From NCBI GenBank assembly GCA_026400275.1, contig JAPLPK010000035.1:1-45502 (forward strand): 45,502 bases of DNA. The letters run 5' to 3'. The position numbers and the translations under genes were made by a program. The stretch's first letter is position 1. Each line of letters opens with the position of its first letter. The notes beneath the pieces were generated by a model. The model did not search any database. It worked only from the letters and a program-made list of their open reading frames with translations, and was not told the DNA's origin. This DNA comes from Burkholderiales bacterium (GTDB taxonomy: Bacteria; Pseudomonadota; Gammaproteobacteria; Burkholderiales; Burkholderiaceae_C). Below, piece after piece: positions 25,235-34,258 of the stretch.

Positions 25235-25903
25235 TCACCAGCCGGTGTAGGGCCGCCCATCGTGGTGCAGATAGCGCCCACGGTCGGCCGGCGTCACCGC
25301 CGCCAGGGTGCTGCGCATGGCAGACACGCTGGCCTCCACCGTCAGACTGGCACCGGGGCCGCCCATATCGGTTTGCACCCAGCCTGGGCAGAGTGCCAAT
25401 AGCGTGGCGCGGGGGTAGTCGTGCTGGGCGGCAGCCACCGCCATGTTCAGCGCAGCCTTGCTGACGCGGTAGGTCCAGCCGTCGCTGGAGGCCACGCTGC
25501 TGATCTGGCCCATGCCGCTGGTGATGCAGGCGAACACGCCGCCCGCTTCCTCCACCAAGGGCGCAACCTGGGGAATGGCCTGCATGGCGCCCAGCACATT
25601 GGTGTGCATCACGCGGTCAAAGTCCTGCTGGGTCGGCGGTGTGGTGGCACCGCCTTTCGAAAACAGGCCTGCCACGTACAGGGCCACATGGATTTTTTCG
25701 CCGTCCAGCTGCCACGCCAGGCCGCTGATGCTGGTCGGGTCGGCCACGTCCAGGCGCAAGGCCTCGGCCCCCACGGCCTTGAGGCGGGCCAGGCCGGCCG
25801 CGTCGCGGGCAGTGGCGATGACTCGCTCGCCCGCCTCGGCGTACTGGCGCGCAAACTCCAGGCCAATGCCGCGCGACGCGCCCAGGATGAGGATGTTGGC
25901 CAT
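25235..25903 (-). CDS. SDR-family oxidoreductase
   Basis: 222 residues from the ATG at 25903, where TAGGAG has the best spacing (7 nt); the ATG at 25909 is too close. Classical short-chain dehydrogenase features: ILGASRGIGLEFARQYAEAG for the cofactor loop, RLDVADP, catalytic Ser in ITSGMGQ and YRVSK for Tyr/Lys. The usual NNAG motif is replaced by YVAG (ALYVAGLF). It is cytoplasmic; the substrate is unknown. It is convergent with the chemoreceptor gene 17 bp away. Mini-repeat F lies just upstream and touches the ribosome site. Confidence 0.9.
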   Translation of the reverse strand: MANILILGASRGIGLEFARQYAEAGERVIATARDAAGLARLKAVGAEALRLDVADPTSISGLAWQLDGEKIHVALYVAGLFSKGGATTPPTQQDFDRVMHTNVLGAMQAIPQVAPLVEEAGGVFACITSGMGQISSVASSDGWTYRVSKAALNMAVAAAQHDYPRATLLALCPGWVQTDMGGPGASLTVEASVSAMRSTLAAVTPADRGRYLHHDGRPYTGW

Positions 25904-25911
25904 GCGCATGC

Positions 25912-25981
25912 TCCTATATATAAAAACCTATGCCAGCGCAGATAGTACCTGCGCCAGTAGCTCCTATATGTGTAGCAAATG
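25912..25981 (-). repeat. Mini-repeat copy F
   Basis: Reverse-oriented copy with GCGCAGATAGTACCTGCGC as second dyad and TAGCTCCTATATGTGTAGCA as a decayed first dyad. GCTCCTATAT occurs both at its left edge (25910-25919) and inside (25960-25969). On the minus strand each gives ATATAGGAGC, and the left one serves as the SDR ribosome site. Confidence 0.75.
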
Positions 25982-26008
25982 AAAAAGCCCCGGCATGCCG
26001 GGGCTTTT
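25982..26008. terminator. Bidirectional terminator after TRAP operon
   Basis: AAAAGCCCCGGCATGCCGGG followed by GCTTTT is a perfect palindrome with A-tract and T-tract flanks. It lies 22 bp after the dctM stop codon and is a strong intrinsic terminator in either direction. Confidence 0.92.
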
Positions 26009-26030
26009 GCTTCAGAAGGCTATCAGGCTC

Positions 26031-27123
26031 CTAGGTGGCCATGCCCAGCAGGCGCGGCAACCACAGGGTCAGGCCCGGCCAGTAGGTGACCACACCCAAA
26101 AATACCAGCATAGTGAGCAGCCACGGCATGACGGCCATGGTCAACTCGCTGATACCCATCTTGGTAATACCCGACGCCACGTACAGATTCAGGCCCACCG
26201 GCGGATGGCACATGCCGACCTCCATGTTCACCACGATCAGAATACCGAAGTGGATGGGGTTGATGCCCAGCTTCATCGCCACGGGGAACAGGATGGGTGC
26301 CAGGATCAGAATGATCGAGCTGGGCTCCATCACATTGCCCGCCAGCAACAGCAGAATATTGACCACCAACAGGAAGGCAATCGGACCAAAGCCCTGGTTG
26401 ATCATCCAGTCGGCCATGGCCTGGGGGATGTTCTCACTGGTCATCAGGAAGCTGAACAGCACCGCGTTGGTGATGATGTACAGCAGCATGGCGCTCATGC
26501 TGGCCGAGTCGAGCAGTACTTTGGGAATACGCTTGAATGGCATGTCTTTGTAGACAAACACGGCGACTACGAAGGCATAGACCGCTGCCATGGCCGCAGC
26601 CTCGGTAGGCGTAAATACACCGCTGTAGATGCCGCCCATAACCACCACGATCAGCAGCAAACCCCAGACGCTTTCACGGAAAGCCAACCAGCGCTCACGT
26701 GGTCAAGATGCCGGCGCCAAACTTGGGTGGGAAGCCCTGCTTGGTCATGGCCGGCAGGATCACCGAACCAATCGCCACCACGGTGGCTGGCGACGAGCCC
26801 GATACCGCAGCGAACAAGGCGCAGGCCATGACGCCCGCCAGGCCCAGGCCGCCATGCCAATGCCCAATCATGCTGGTGGCAAAGCGGATCATGCGTCTCG
26901 CCACCCCGCCATGCGTCAGGAAGTTACCCGCCAGAATGAAGAACGGGATCGCCATGATCTCGAACTTTTCGATTCCGGTGAACAACTTCAGCGCCACCGA
27001 CTGCACAGGCACGTCGGTCATGGTGAAGAGGAAGGTCAGCACGGTCAGGCCAAGGGAGATGCTGATGGGCATGCCCGTCAGCATCAGCACGATCAGCAGT
27101 ACAAAGATGATGGTCGCATTCAT
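26031..27123 (-). pseudogene. dctM: TRAP large permease DctM, internal deletion and frameshift
   Basis: The N-terminal part (27123-26695) runs from MNATIIFVLLIVLMLTG to GKFGAG-like FGAGILTT and then hits TGA at 26697. The C-terminal part resumes in another frame as ERWLAFRESVWG at about 26699 and continues to 26031 (PTEAAAMAAVYAF, NVMEPSSIILIL, NMEVGMCHPPVGLNLYVAS). In intact relatives I recall about 65 residues between these points, including the conserved SGALGILIPPSI helix. So about 190 bp are missing and the frame is lost. Intact DctM (about 425 residues) is the transport subunit with many membrane helices. Either this transporter is dead or the sequence has an error here. dctQ and dctP are intact. 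Confidence 0.85.
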
Positions 27124-27704
27124 GCGCGGGCTCCCTTGGTGGTTGCTAGCAAGGGGTCGTCAGTCGCATCTTCAACGCCCTCGACATGGCCGTGGTCGTG
27201 GTGTGGCAGCTCGCCCCCACGGCCAAAGCTCCATGCCACCTGGAGGAAGCGGTAGCACATCAGCGACGAGCCCAAAGGCACGCACAGATACACCCACCAC
27301 ATAGGCACTTCCAGATCGGCTGAGACCTGGTCGGTCTGCGCAATGTGGTACACAAAGTTTGCGCCCAGCGTAGCTACTGTTCCGGTAAACAGGGCGCCTG
27401 CCAGCAGGCCAAACAAAATCAGCATGCGCTGGGGCGTGCCTGTGAGCTTGCGGATGATGACGTCCACACCCACGTGGATGCCGGTGCGCACGCCATAGGC
27501 TGCGCCAAACTTGGCCATCCACACGAACATGAAGATGCACAGCTCTTGCGCCCAGCTGACGTTCATGCGCACGGTCAAGTCCTGGATGTAAGGCAGGCCC
27601 GAGAGGAATCGGTGCAACACGGCAAAAAATATCACCAGCGTGGCCGCACCGATGAGGAAGGCAATGAGCCATTCCTCCAGGTGGTTCAGAAAACGGTTAA
27701 TCAC
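27120..27704 (-). CDS. dctQ: TRAP transporter small permease
   Basis: 194 residues with four predicted membrane helices (about 13-33, 48-70, 90-112, 135-157). The DctQ-typical SWAQELCIFMFVWMAKFGAA and GIHVGVDVII segments are present. It is the small membrane subunit that pairs with DctM in sodium-driven TRAP uptake. The stop overlaps the dctM start by 4 nt (ATGA), and it follows dctP after 24 bp. A His/Asp-rich cytoplasmic tail (HHDHGHVEG) is a peculiarity. Confidence 0.93.
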   Translation of the reverse strand: MINRFLNHLEEWLIAFLIGAATLVIFFAVLHRFLSGLPYIQDLTVRMNVSWAQELCIFMFVWMAKFGAAYGVRTGIHVGVDVIIRKLTGTPQRMLILFGLLAGALFTGTVATLGANFVYHIAQTDQVSADLEVPMWWVYLCVPLGSSLMCYRFLQVAWSFGRGGELPHHDHGHVEGVEDATDDPLLATTKGARA

Positions 27705-27728
27705 AAACGGCTCCGAGGTCTGCTCAAC

Positions 27729-28748
27729 TTACTTGGGTGCCACAAAGCCGGTGGCCTTGTAGGCGGCGTCGATGGTGGCTTTGCCAACGCGCGATTCCAT
27801 CTCTTTGTGCACGGGCATCAAAGCCTTCTTCCATTCGGTGATTTCAGCATCCGTCGGGGTGTAGATGGTGGTCTTGCCACTGGCCTTGATCTTTTCCAGA
27901 GCCTGGGCGTTTTCGGTGGCGGCAATGGCGTTGGCGTAGGTGGTGGAGTCCTTGATCGCGCCTTCCAGTGCGGTGCGGATGTCAGCAGGCAGGCCGTCCC
28001 AGAACTTCTTGTTCACGATCACTGCATAGGCCAGGTGGCCGTGGTTGGACAGGGAGATGTGCTTTTGCACTTCGTAAATCTTCTGGGTGTAGAAGTTGGA
28101 TGGCACACCTTCGGTGCCATCCACAACACCCGATTGCAGCGCCTGGTACAGCTCGCTGAAAGCCATCACCTGGGGAATGGCGCCCAGTGCGCGCATCTGG
28201 GCGTCCAGCACCTTGGAGCTCTGGATACGCATCTTCAGGCCCTTGAAGTCGGCCACGGTATGCAGCGGCTTGTTGGCGCTCATGATGTGGAAGCCGTTGT
28301 CCCAGTAAGCCAGACCGTGGATGCCCTTGGACTCCAGCTTGTTGAACAGTTCAGCGCCCAGGGGGCCTTCAGTGATACCGCGAAATGCTGCGGCGTCCTT
28401 GAACAGGAAGGGCAGGTCGAACACTTCGAACTCTTTGGCACCCAAGGGGCCGAATTTGGCCAGCGAAGGCGCCAGCATTTGCACCGAACCGAGTTGCAGG
28501 GCTTCAAGTTCTTCCTTGTCTTTGTACAGCTGGCTGTTGGGGTAGAGCTCAACCTTCACCTTACCGCCCGTACGTTGCTCGGCCAGCTCCTTGAAACGCT
28601 GGGCGCCCTTGCCCTTGGGGGTGTCGGGTGCCACCACGTGGCTGAATTTGATGACGATAGGAGCTTGTGCAAAGGCCACTGCGCCGGAGCAAACGGTGGC
28701 GGCTGCGACGGCAAGTTGCACGAAGGTACGGCGGGCGAAATTTGTCAT
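27729..28748 (-). CDS. dctP: TRAP substrate-binding protein
   Basis: 339 residues from the ATG at 28748 (GGAG 7 nt upstream). The signal peptide contains twin arginines (MTNFARRTFVQLAVAA) and ends near AFAQA, so Tat or Sec export to the periplasm is possible. DctP features: IVIKFSHVVAPDTPKGKGAQ, the binding-site region LKMRIQSSKVLDAQMRALGA with its conserved Arg, and GVVDGTEGVPSNFY. It most resembles C4-dicarboxylate (malate/fumarate/succinate) binders. The DctS/DctR-like regulators encoded divergently at 28919 support this. Confidence 0.93.
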   Translation of the reverse strand: MTNFARRTFVQLAVAAATVCSGAVAFAQAPIVIKFSHVVAPDTPKGKGAQRFKELAEQRTGGKVKVELYPNSQLYKDKEELEALQLGSVQMLAPSLAKFGPLGAKEFEVFDLPFLFKDAAAFRGITEGPLGAELFNKLESKGIHGLAYWDNGFHIMSANKPLHTVADFKGLKMRIQSSKVLDAQMRALGAIPQVMAFSELYQALQSGVVDGTEGVPSNFYTQKIYEVQKHISLSNHGHLAYAVIVNKKFWDGLPADIRTALEGAIKDSTTYANAIAATENAQALEKIKASGKTTIYTPTDAEITEWKKALMPVHKEMESRVGKATIDAAYKATGFVAPK

Positions 28749-28810
28749 GGATGTCTCCGGGTAAAAAGAGGATGGGCCGCAGTGTCTGCGCGCGCCCCTT
28801 GCAGGGCTAG

Positions 28811-28862
28811 TGTGGACTTCCACATTTATGGCCAAGGGAAGGATGAATCAAAGGGTTTACCC
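28811..28862. promoter_or_regulatory. Two palindromes in the dctP-dctS promoter region
   Basis: TGTGGA-CT-TCCACA (28811-28824) and GGG-TTTA-CCC (28853-28862) lie 28 bp apart in the 170-bp gap between dctP and the sensor kinase. They are candidate sites for the FixJ-type regulator encoded at 30859 or another repressor. Confidence 0.45.
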
Positions 28863-28918
28863 TAGAATTTAGCCCCCTGAAACAAGGCCAGCCCGCCTGC
28901 CAGCGCTAGACTGGATGC

Positions 28919-30862
28919 ATGCTGGCCCAATTCGACACCCAACCTTTGCCTCCCCGTGACCGCGTACGGCGAAGGCTGTGGGCGCTGCCGCTGCTGGCGT
29001 CGCTGGCATTCGTCGCAGGCGACCTGGCCTGGACCTGGCGAGCAGACCTGGATGACCAAGCAGAGCGCCATGCCACCCTCATCGCCGATGCACTGAGTAC
29101 CGAAGCCCAGCTGCGTGCGCGCGTGGATGTAGAGGCTACTTACCTGGAGGAGCTGGCCAAGCAAGTGCCCCGTTTGCCCCGAAACACCAGCGGGCTAGCC
29201 AGCAACCCCAACGTTGCCAGTGGCTTGCGTAGTCTGTGGCAAAGCGTCACCTGGCTGGATGCCAACAACCGCATCGTGGCCCACGTGCCTGACCAGCAGC
29301 CCATCAGCCAGGGGGCGTTGCGCGAATTGCTGGAAAGCACTGGCATGTCGGCCCATCTGGTGCAGGCTGCTGGCACGGACCGGCTGGTCGTGCGCTATTC
29401 GGCGGCGCTGCTGCTACGCCGTGGCACGCCGTGGTGGGTGTCGCGCAAATACGATGTGCAGCTGCTGGACACCTCCGACCAGACCATTGCCTCGGTGGAC
29501 GAGGTGCCGTTGCACCTGGATCCGCAGGCCCATGAAAGCTACAAGGTACAGGTCGGGCGCAACATGCCTGGCACCTACCTGGAACTCACCCTGCGCGAGA
29601 TCCCCCGGCCGTTCTGGCGCACCTTGCCGGTGGTGCTGGTGGTGGGCTTTCTGGCGCTGATGCTGGTGGCCACTATGCTGCTGCGGCGCCAGGTGCGCCA
29701 GATATCGCGCGCCGAGGGCGCTTGGCGCACCGAAGCCGCCTGGCGCCAGGCCATGGAAGATTCAGCTCTGGTGGGGCTGCGCGCGCGCGATGCCGAGGGC
29801 CGCATCCTCTACGTCAACCGCACCCTCTGCGATATGGTGGGCCTGCCCGCGCACAAGCTGGTCGGCCTGGCTCCGCCCATGCCTTACTGGCCTCCCGAGT
29901 CCATCGACGAAGTCATGCTGCGCAACCGCCGCAACCTGGCGGGCAATGCCCCGCGTGACGGCTACGAAGCCGTGTGGCGCCACCAAGACGGCCACATGCT
30001 GAACGTGATGGTGTTCGAGTCGCCACTGATCGACGCCGACGGCACCCAGATCGGTTGGATGGGCTCCATCATCGACATCACCGCACGCAAGCACCTGGAA
30101 GAGCGCGAGCGCCACCAGGCCGAGGCCATGGCCCACCAGGCCCGGCTGACCACGCTGGGCGAGGTCGCGTCGGCCCTGGCGCACCAGCTGAACCAGCCGC
30201 TGACCGCCATCATCGGCTACAACGCCGGCCTGCAGCGCATGTTGCTTCAAGAGGGGTATGCCAACCAGCCGGTGCTGAAGGCGCTGCGGAACCAGGGCGA
30301 ACAGGCCGCCGAGGCCGGGCGCATCGTGCAGCGCATCCGTGAGTTCCTGACCCGGCGCGCACCCCAGCGCGAACCCAGCGACCTGGCCGCAGTGGCGCGC
30401 CGCGCGGTGGAGCTGCTGCAGCGCGACTTGAAGCGCCAGCACATCCAGATCCAGTGGGCGCTGGCCAGCCATTTGCCGCCGGTGTATGCCGACCCCATCC
30501 TGATTGAACAGGTGCTGATCAACCTGGTGCGCAATGCTGCCGATGCTTTGTCCGGCCACCGCCGCGAAGGCCAGATCCGCATCACCGTTGCGCCGGCGGG
30601 CGAGCGCTTTGTGCGCCTGGACGTGGAGGACGACGGTCCCGGACTCGACGGCCGCAGCATCGAAAAGCTGACCGCCCCGTTCTACTCGACCAAGCTGGAA
30701 GGCATGGGCATGGGCCTGGCGATTTGCCGCTCGGTGATCGAGATCCACCACGGCAGCATGGACGCCGGCCCCAGCCTGCTGGGCGGCGCCCGTCTGTCTT
30801 TCACCCTGCCCCTGTTCGAGGCCCACGACGTCTACACCCAAGACGAGGAAATCAACGCATGA
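28919..30862 (+). CDS. dctS: DctS-like sensor histidine kinase
   Basis: 647 residues. Membrane helices near 20-40 and 236-256 enclose a periplasmic sensor domain of about 195 residues. A PAS domain follows (about 275-390). The HisKA region has the phospho-acceptor His422 in ALAHQLNQPLTAI, as in the DctB/DctS/FixL group. The HATPase domain has NLVRNAADAL, DDGPGL and GMGMGLAICRSVIEIH. It should sense dicarboxylates and phosphorylate the response regulator whose start overlaps its stop (ATGA). It is divergent from dctPQM. Confidence 0.92.
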   Translation: MLAQFDTQPLPPRDRVRRRLWALPLLASLAFVAGDLAWTWRADLDDQAERHATLIADALSTEAQLRARVDVEATYLEELAKQVPRLPRNTSGLASNPNVASGLRSLWQSVTWLDANNRIVAHVPDQQPISQGALRELLESTGMSAHLVQAAGTDRLVVRYSAALLLRRGTPWWVSRKYDVQLLDTSDQTIASVDEVPLHLDPQAHESYKVQVGRNMPGTYLELTLREIPRPFWRTLPVVLVVGFLALMLVATMLLRRQVRQISRAEGAWRTEAAWRQAMEDSALVGLRARDAEGRILYVNRTLCDMVGLPAHKLVGLAPPMPYWPPESIDEVMLRNRRNLAGNAPRDGYEAVWRHQDGHMLNVMVFESPLIDADGTQIGWMGSIIDITARKHLEERERHQAEAMAHQARLTTLGEVASALAHQLNQPLTAIIGYNAGLQRMLLQEGYANQPVLKALRNQGEQAAEAGRIVQRIREFLTRRAPQREPSDLAAVARRAVELLQRDLKRQHIQIQWALASHLPPVYADPILIEQVLINLVRNAADALSGHRREGQIRITVAPAGERFVRLDVEDDGPGLDGRSIEKLTAPFYSTKLEGMGMGLAICRSVIEIHHGSMDAGPSLLGGARLSFTLPLFEAHDVYTQDEEINA

Positions 30863-31476
30863 CACACCCCAACCACCCCGTCGCCGTGCACCTGGTGGAC
30901 GACGAGGCGCCGGTGCGCGACGCGCTGGAGTTTCTGTTCAGCTCGCACGGCTTCAGTGTTTGTAGCTATGCCAACGGCCCTACCTTTTTGGCCGCGCTGG
31001 ACGGCCCTACGCCGGTGCGCGGTTGCATCCTGCTGGACGTGCGCATGGAGCCGCTGTCGGGCCTGCAGGTGTACGACGAGCTGGCCGCGCGCGGCAACAC
31101 CCTGCCGGTGATTTTTCTGACCGGCCATGGCGACATTCCGATGGCCGTGGAGGCGCTGAAAAAAGGCGCTTTCGACTTTGTGGAAAAGCCGTTTGGCGAC
31201 GCTGCGCTGGTGGAGCGGGTGCGCGATGCGCTGGCGGTGGAAGCCGCCCAGCAGCAGCGCCTGGCCGAGGGCGACGCACGCGGCGCCAAGCTGGCCGGCC
31301 TGACGCAGCGCGAACGCGAGGTCATGCAGCGCGTGGCCGCCGGCAAGCTGAACAAGGTAATTGCCGATGAAATGCATATCTCGGTGCGCACGGTAGAGGT
31401 CTACCGCGCCCGCGTCTACGCCAAGCTGGACGTGCGCTCGTCTGCCGAGCTAGCAACACTGCTGGCCAAAGCCTGA
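30859..31476 (+). CDS. dctR: FixJ/DctR-like response regulator
   Basis: 205 residues from the ATG at 30859, overlapping the kinase stop by 4 nt. The receiver domain shows acidic DDE at 14-16, phospho-acceptor Asp60 (CILLDVRMEP), FLTGHGD and the EKPF lysine. The LuxR-type HTH is at about 140-200 (LTQREREVMQRVAAGKLNKV; EMHISVRTVEVYRARVYAKL). This is the NarL/FixJ class that partners DctS in Rhodobacter-type TRAP systems. Likely target: the dctP promoter. Confidence 0.93.
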   Translation: MTHPNHPVAVHLVDDEAPVRDALEFLFSSHGFSVCSYANGPTFLAALDGPTPVRGCILLDVRMEPLSGLQVYDELAARGNTLPVIFLTGHGDIPMAVEALKKGAFDFVEKPFGDAALVERVRDALAVEAAQQQRLAEGDARGAKLAGLTQREREVMQRVAAGKLNKVIADEMHISVRTVEVYRARVYAKLDVRSSAELATLLAKA

Positions 31477-31515
31477 GCATTCCTGGCGCCGGCTGGAATG
31501 GATGCTTGCGTGTTG

Positions 31516-31580
31516 AGTGCTATTTTATTGATAGCTGGTAGCGCAGGCATTACCTGCGCAAAAGCCACTTTTTATTTAAA
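31516..31580 (+). repeat. Mini-repeat copy G
   Basis: Forward copy close to the family pattern: GTGCTATTTTATTGATAGCT, GGTAGCGCAGGCATTACCTGCGC and AAAAGCCACTTTTTATTTAA. It fills the gap between the convergent response-regulator and 5'-nucleotidase genes. Confidence 0.8.
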
Positions 31581-31585
31581 TTGTC

Positions 31586-33226
31586 TCAGCGGCGCAGCAC
31601 CGCATCGCCCGGCGCAAAATCGGCTGCCTTCAGCGGGCTGCGGCTGGTGATATAGCCGCGCAGCACGTCGGCGTCGACAAAGCCGCTGTCGCTATAGCTT
31701 TTGTGGCCGATGAGCTTGGGGTAACCGTCACCGCCCACGGCCTGGAAGTTGTTGACCGCCATGCGGTAGGTCTTGGCGGGGTCCACGGCCGCGCCCTGGA
31801 TGCGTGCGCTGGTGACGACGCCACTGGCCATGACCAGCTCGATGCCGGCAAACTGCGGGAAGGCGCCGGAGCCGACCGACATCTTGGCGGTGGCGTTCAG
31901 GTAGTCCATCACCTCGGCGCCGGTTAAGTCCACCGTAGCGATGGTGTTGCCAAAGGGCTGGACCTTGAGTACGTCCTTATAGGTCAGCGTACCCGCGGGC
32001 AGCGAGTCGCGTACGCCGCCAGCGTTGACCACGGCGAAGTCGGCCTTGGTTTTTTCCATCATCGACAGTCCCACCAGCACGCCCATGGCGGCCGGCTGGG
32101 CGCGGATCACGCTGCGGTCGCCTTCGATGCGGGCGTCGCTGCTGCCGACTTCCATGCCGAGTTTTTCCTGGCCGATGTTTTGGTAGGGCGTGAGTATGGC
32201 CAGCATGGCCGGGTCTTCGGCGATTTCGCTGGTGTAGTAGGCCTTGGCGGTTTTGCCGTCGGCCAGCTTCACCGTCTTCTTGAGGTTGATGGGGATCAGG
32301 GCGTAGTGCACCAGCTTGAAGCTACCGTTGCGGTATTCAAAGTCGGCGCGGCCCACGTACTTGCCCCATTCGTGCGCCTGCACGATCCAGGTGCCGTTCT
32401 GGCGGTCGGGGGCGCAGGGCGTGCCAGGCACATAGGCTTCGTCGCGTACGTTTTCGGCCTTCATGCAGACCGGGTTTTGCGAGTGGCCACCGACCACCAG
32501 GTCGATGCCATTCACGGCGCGCGCCATCTCCACATCTCCCTCGGCCTGGCTGCCGTGCTGGCCGTTCACATAGTGGCCCATATGGGTGGCGGCGATGACC
32601 ACATCGGCCTTGGCACGTAGCTCGGGTACGACTTGGCTGGCTTCGGCAATGACGCTGCGGAACTCCACGCCCTTGACGTTGTCGGGGTGCACCATCTTGT
32701 AGGTGTCTTCGGTGGTCAGGCCCATCACGCCGACGCGCAAGCCGCCGACGTTGAAGATTTTGTAGGGCGCGAACATGCGCTGGCCGTTGTCGTAGATGTT
32801 GGCCGACAGCATGGGGAAGGTAGCCAGGTCGCGCTGCATCTTCAGCACAGTGCGGGGCTTGTCGAACTCGTGGTTGCCTACGGCCATGGCGTCAAAACGC
32901 AGCAGGTTCATGCCCCGGAAGTCGGGCACGGCGTCCTGCAGGTCGGACTCGGGCACACCGGTGTTGATGTCGCCACCGCTGAGCAGCAGCACCTGGCCAC
33001 CGGCTGCAGCCACCCCGGCACGCACCTGGTCCACCACGGTTTTTTGTGCCGACATGCCGTATTCACCGTCGCTGTTCTTCCAGAACCGGCCATGGTGGTC
33101 GTTGGTGTGCAGCACGGTCAGGTGGTAGGTCTTGTCCTTCTCCGGGCCAGAGGGGCCCATGGACGAACAGCCGGCCAGAGCGGCAACGAGCAGGACAAGG
33201 GCGAAGCGGCGGGTCGGCATTTTCAT
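31586..33226 (-). CDS. UshA-like 5'-nucleotidase lipoprotein
   Basis: 546 residues from the ATG at 33226 (GGAG 6 nt upstream). The signal peptide ends in the lipobox LAGC, Cys20 being the lipidation site, so it is exported and membrane-anchored. The N-terminal metallophosphoesterase domain has the dimetal motifs HTNDHHGRF, SGGDINTG, GNHEFD, ATHMGHY and GGHSQ. The C-terminal 5'-nucleotidase domain (about 350-540) contains NAGGVRDSLPAG, VQPFGNTI and NNFQAVGGDGY. It should release nucleosides from nucleotides outside the cytoplasm. The linked nucleoside hydrolase and ribokinase could use the products. Confidence 0.93.
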   Translation of the reverse strand: MKMPTRRFALVLLVAALAGCSSMGPSGPEKDKTYHLTVLHTNDHHGRFWKNSDGEYGMSAQKTVVDQVRAGVAAAGGQVLLLSGGDINTGVPESDLQDAVPDFRGMNLLRFDAMAVGNHEFDKPRTVLKMQRDLATFPMLSANIYDNGQRMFAPYKIFNVGGLRVGVMGLTTEDTYKMVHPDNVKGVEFRSVIAEASQVVPELRAKADVVIAATHMGHYVNGQHGSQAEGDVEMARAVNGIDLVVGGHSQNPVCMKAENVRDEAYVPGTPCAPDRQNGTWIVQAHEWGKYVGRADFEYRNGSFKLVHYALIPINLKKTVKLADGKTAKAYYTSEIAEDPAMLAILTPYQNIGQEKLGMEVGSSDARIEGDRSVIRAQPAAMGVLVGLSMMEKTKADFAVVNAGGVRDSLPAGTLTYKDVLKVQPFGNTIATVDLTGAEVMDYLNATAKMSVGSGAFPQFAGIELVMASGVVTSARIQGAAVDPAKTYRMAVNNFQAVGGDGYPKLIGHKSYSDSGFVDADVLRGYITSRSPLKAADFAPGDAVLRR

Positions 33227-33388
33227 AAGAACTCCAGGAGTGGAATTGCACACGCAAGATCAAGAGGGCGGCCTGAGGAGGTACGGGACTTATTCCAGAA
33301 ACACCGCAGAACCGGCTCCGCCGGGCTGCAGGTGTTGCCCCCTGCAAGGGGGGTGGCGTAAACGCGCAGCGTGGAGCCTGGGGGTGTG
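33227..33388. other. 162-bp gap between oxygenase and nucleotidase genes
   Basis: No gene. It holds a GC-rich hairpin CCCCC-TGCAA-GGGGG (33338-33352) without a T-run, so the nucleotidase may have its own promoter or be partly uncoupled from the upstream genes. Confidence 0.4.
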
Positions 33389-34231
33389 CTACTTCCTTCC
33401 GCGCAACTCTTGCATGCGTTCGTCGAAGTATTTTTGAACGGTGTAGCGGTCCGACAGCACGACTTCGCGGCGCGGGTGCAGGAACAGCGGCAGTGACACG
33501 CGCGACTTGAATCGGCCCTCGCCCGTGGGGTTCAGCACGCGGTGCGTGGTGGACGGGTAGTAGTGCCCGCTGGCTTCTTGCAGCATGTCGCCGATGTTGA
33601 CGATCAGCAGGCCAAAGTCGCAGGGCACGTCGAACCAGGCGCCGTCCTTGCCCAGCACCTGCAGGCCGGGCTCGGTAGCGGCGGGCAGTATGGTCAGCAG
33701 GTTGATGTCGCCGTGGGCCGCGGCGCGCACGCTGCCAGGCTCTTCGTCACCGCGCAGCGGCGGGTAGTGCAGCACGCGCAACAGGGTTTGGTCGCAGCCC
33801 TCGATCATCTTCGGCAGCGGCTCGGTGTAGCGAGCGCGTACCTCGGGCGGGGAGTTGTCTTCCACCCATTTCAGCAGCTCGGCGGCCAGGGCGCTACCGG
33901 CTTTGTAGTAGCGCTGCGCTGCGTCCGACACCTCGGCTGGATAGCGGCCCCAGGGGTAGATATGGTAGAACTCCTTGAGGTCGCGCTTGTCATAGCCCTT
34001 GGCGGTTTCTGACACGGCGGGCGAGAAGTAGCCGTCAAACTTGACCGGGTCTTGCGCGTACTTGTGCTTGGCCTCGGAACCAAAAAAACCCAGCCATTCG
34101 GTGTAAATGCCCTCCACCAGATTTTGGTCCAGCGGATGGTTGGCCAGCACGCCGAAGCCGGTGTTGTGCAGGCTTTGGCAAAAGTCTTGCGCCGCGGTGG
34201 CGCTGCGGTAGTCGACAACCGGGAGCTGCAT
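33389..34231 (-). CDS. Isopenicillin N synthase-like 2OG-Fe(II) oxygenase
   Basis: 280 residues with AAGGA upstream. The non-haem iron triad is His173-Asp175 (AAHGDINLLT) and His230 (STTHRVLNP). Arg244 and Ser246 (SRVSLP) would bind the 2-oxoglutarate carboxylate. The N-terminal DIOX_N-like part begins LPVVDYRS and has GFGVLANHPL. The presence of RxS favours a 2-oxoglutarate-dependent oxygenase rather than true IPNS. Thymine 7-hydroxylase is in this superfamily, so a nucleobase or nucleoside substrate is plausible here between nucleoside hydrolase and 5'-nucleotidase genes; this is inference. Confidence 0.88.
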   Translation of the reverse strand: MQLPVVDYRSATAAQDFCQSLHNTGFGVLANHPLDQNLVEGIYTEWLGFFGSEAKHKYAQDPVKFDGYFSPAVSETAKGYDKRDLKEFYHIYPWGRYPAEVSDAAQRYYKAGSALAAELLKWVEDNSPPEVRARYTEPLPKMIEGCDQTLLRVLHYPPLRGDEEPGSVRAAAHGDINLLTILPAATEPGLQVLGKDGAWFDVPCDFGLLIVNIGDMLQEASGHYYPSTTHRVLNPTGEGRFKSRVSLPLFLHPRREVVLSDRYTVQKYFDERMQELRGRK

Positions 34232-34258
34232 GACAGGTTCCTTCTCGGGAGGGGCGTT

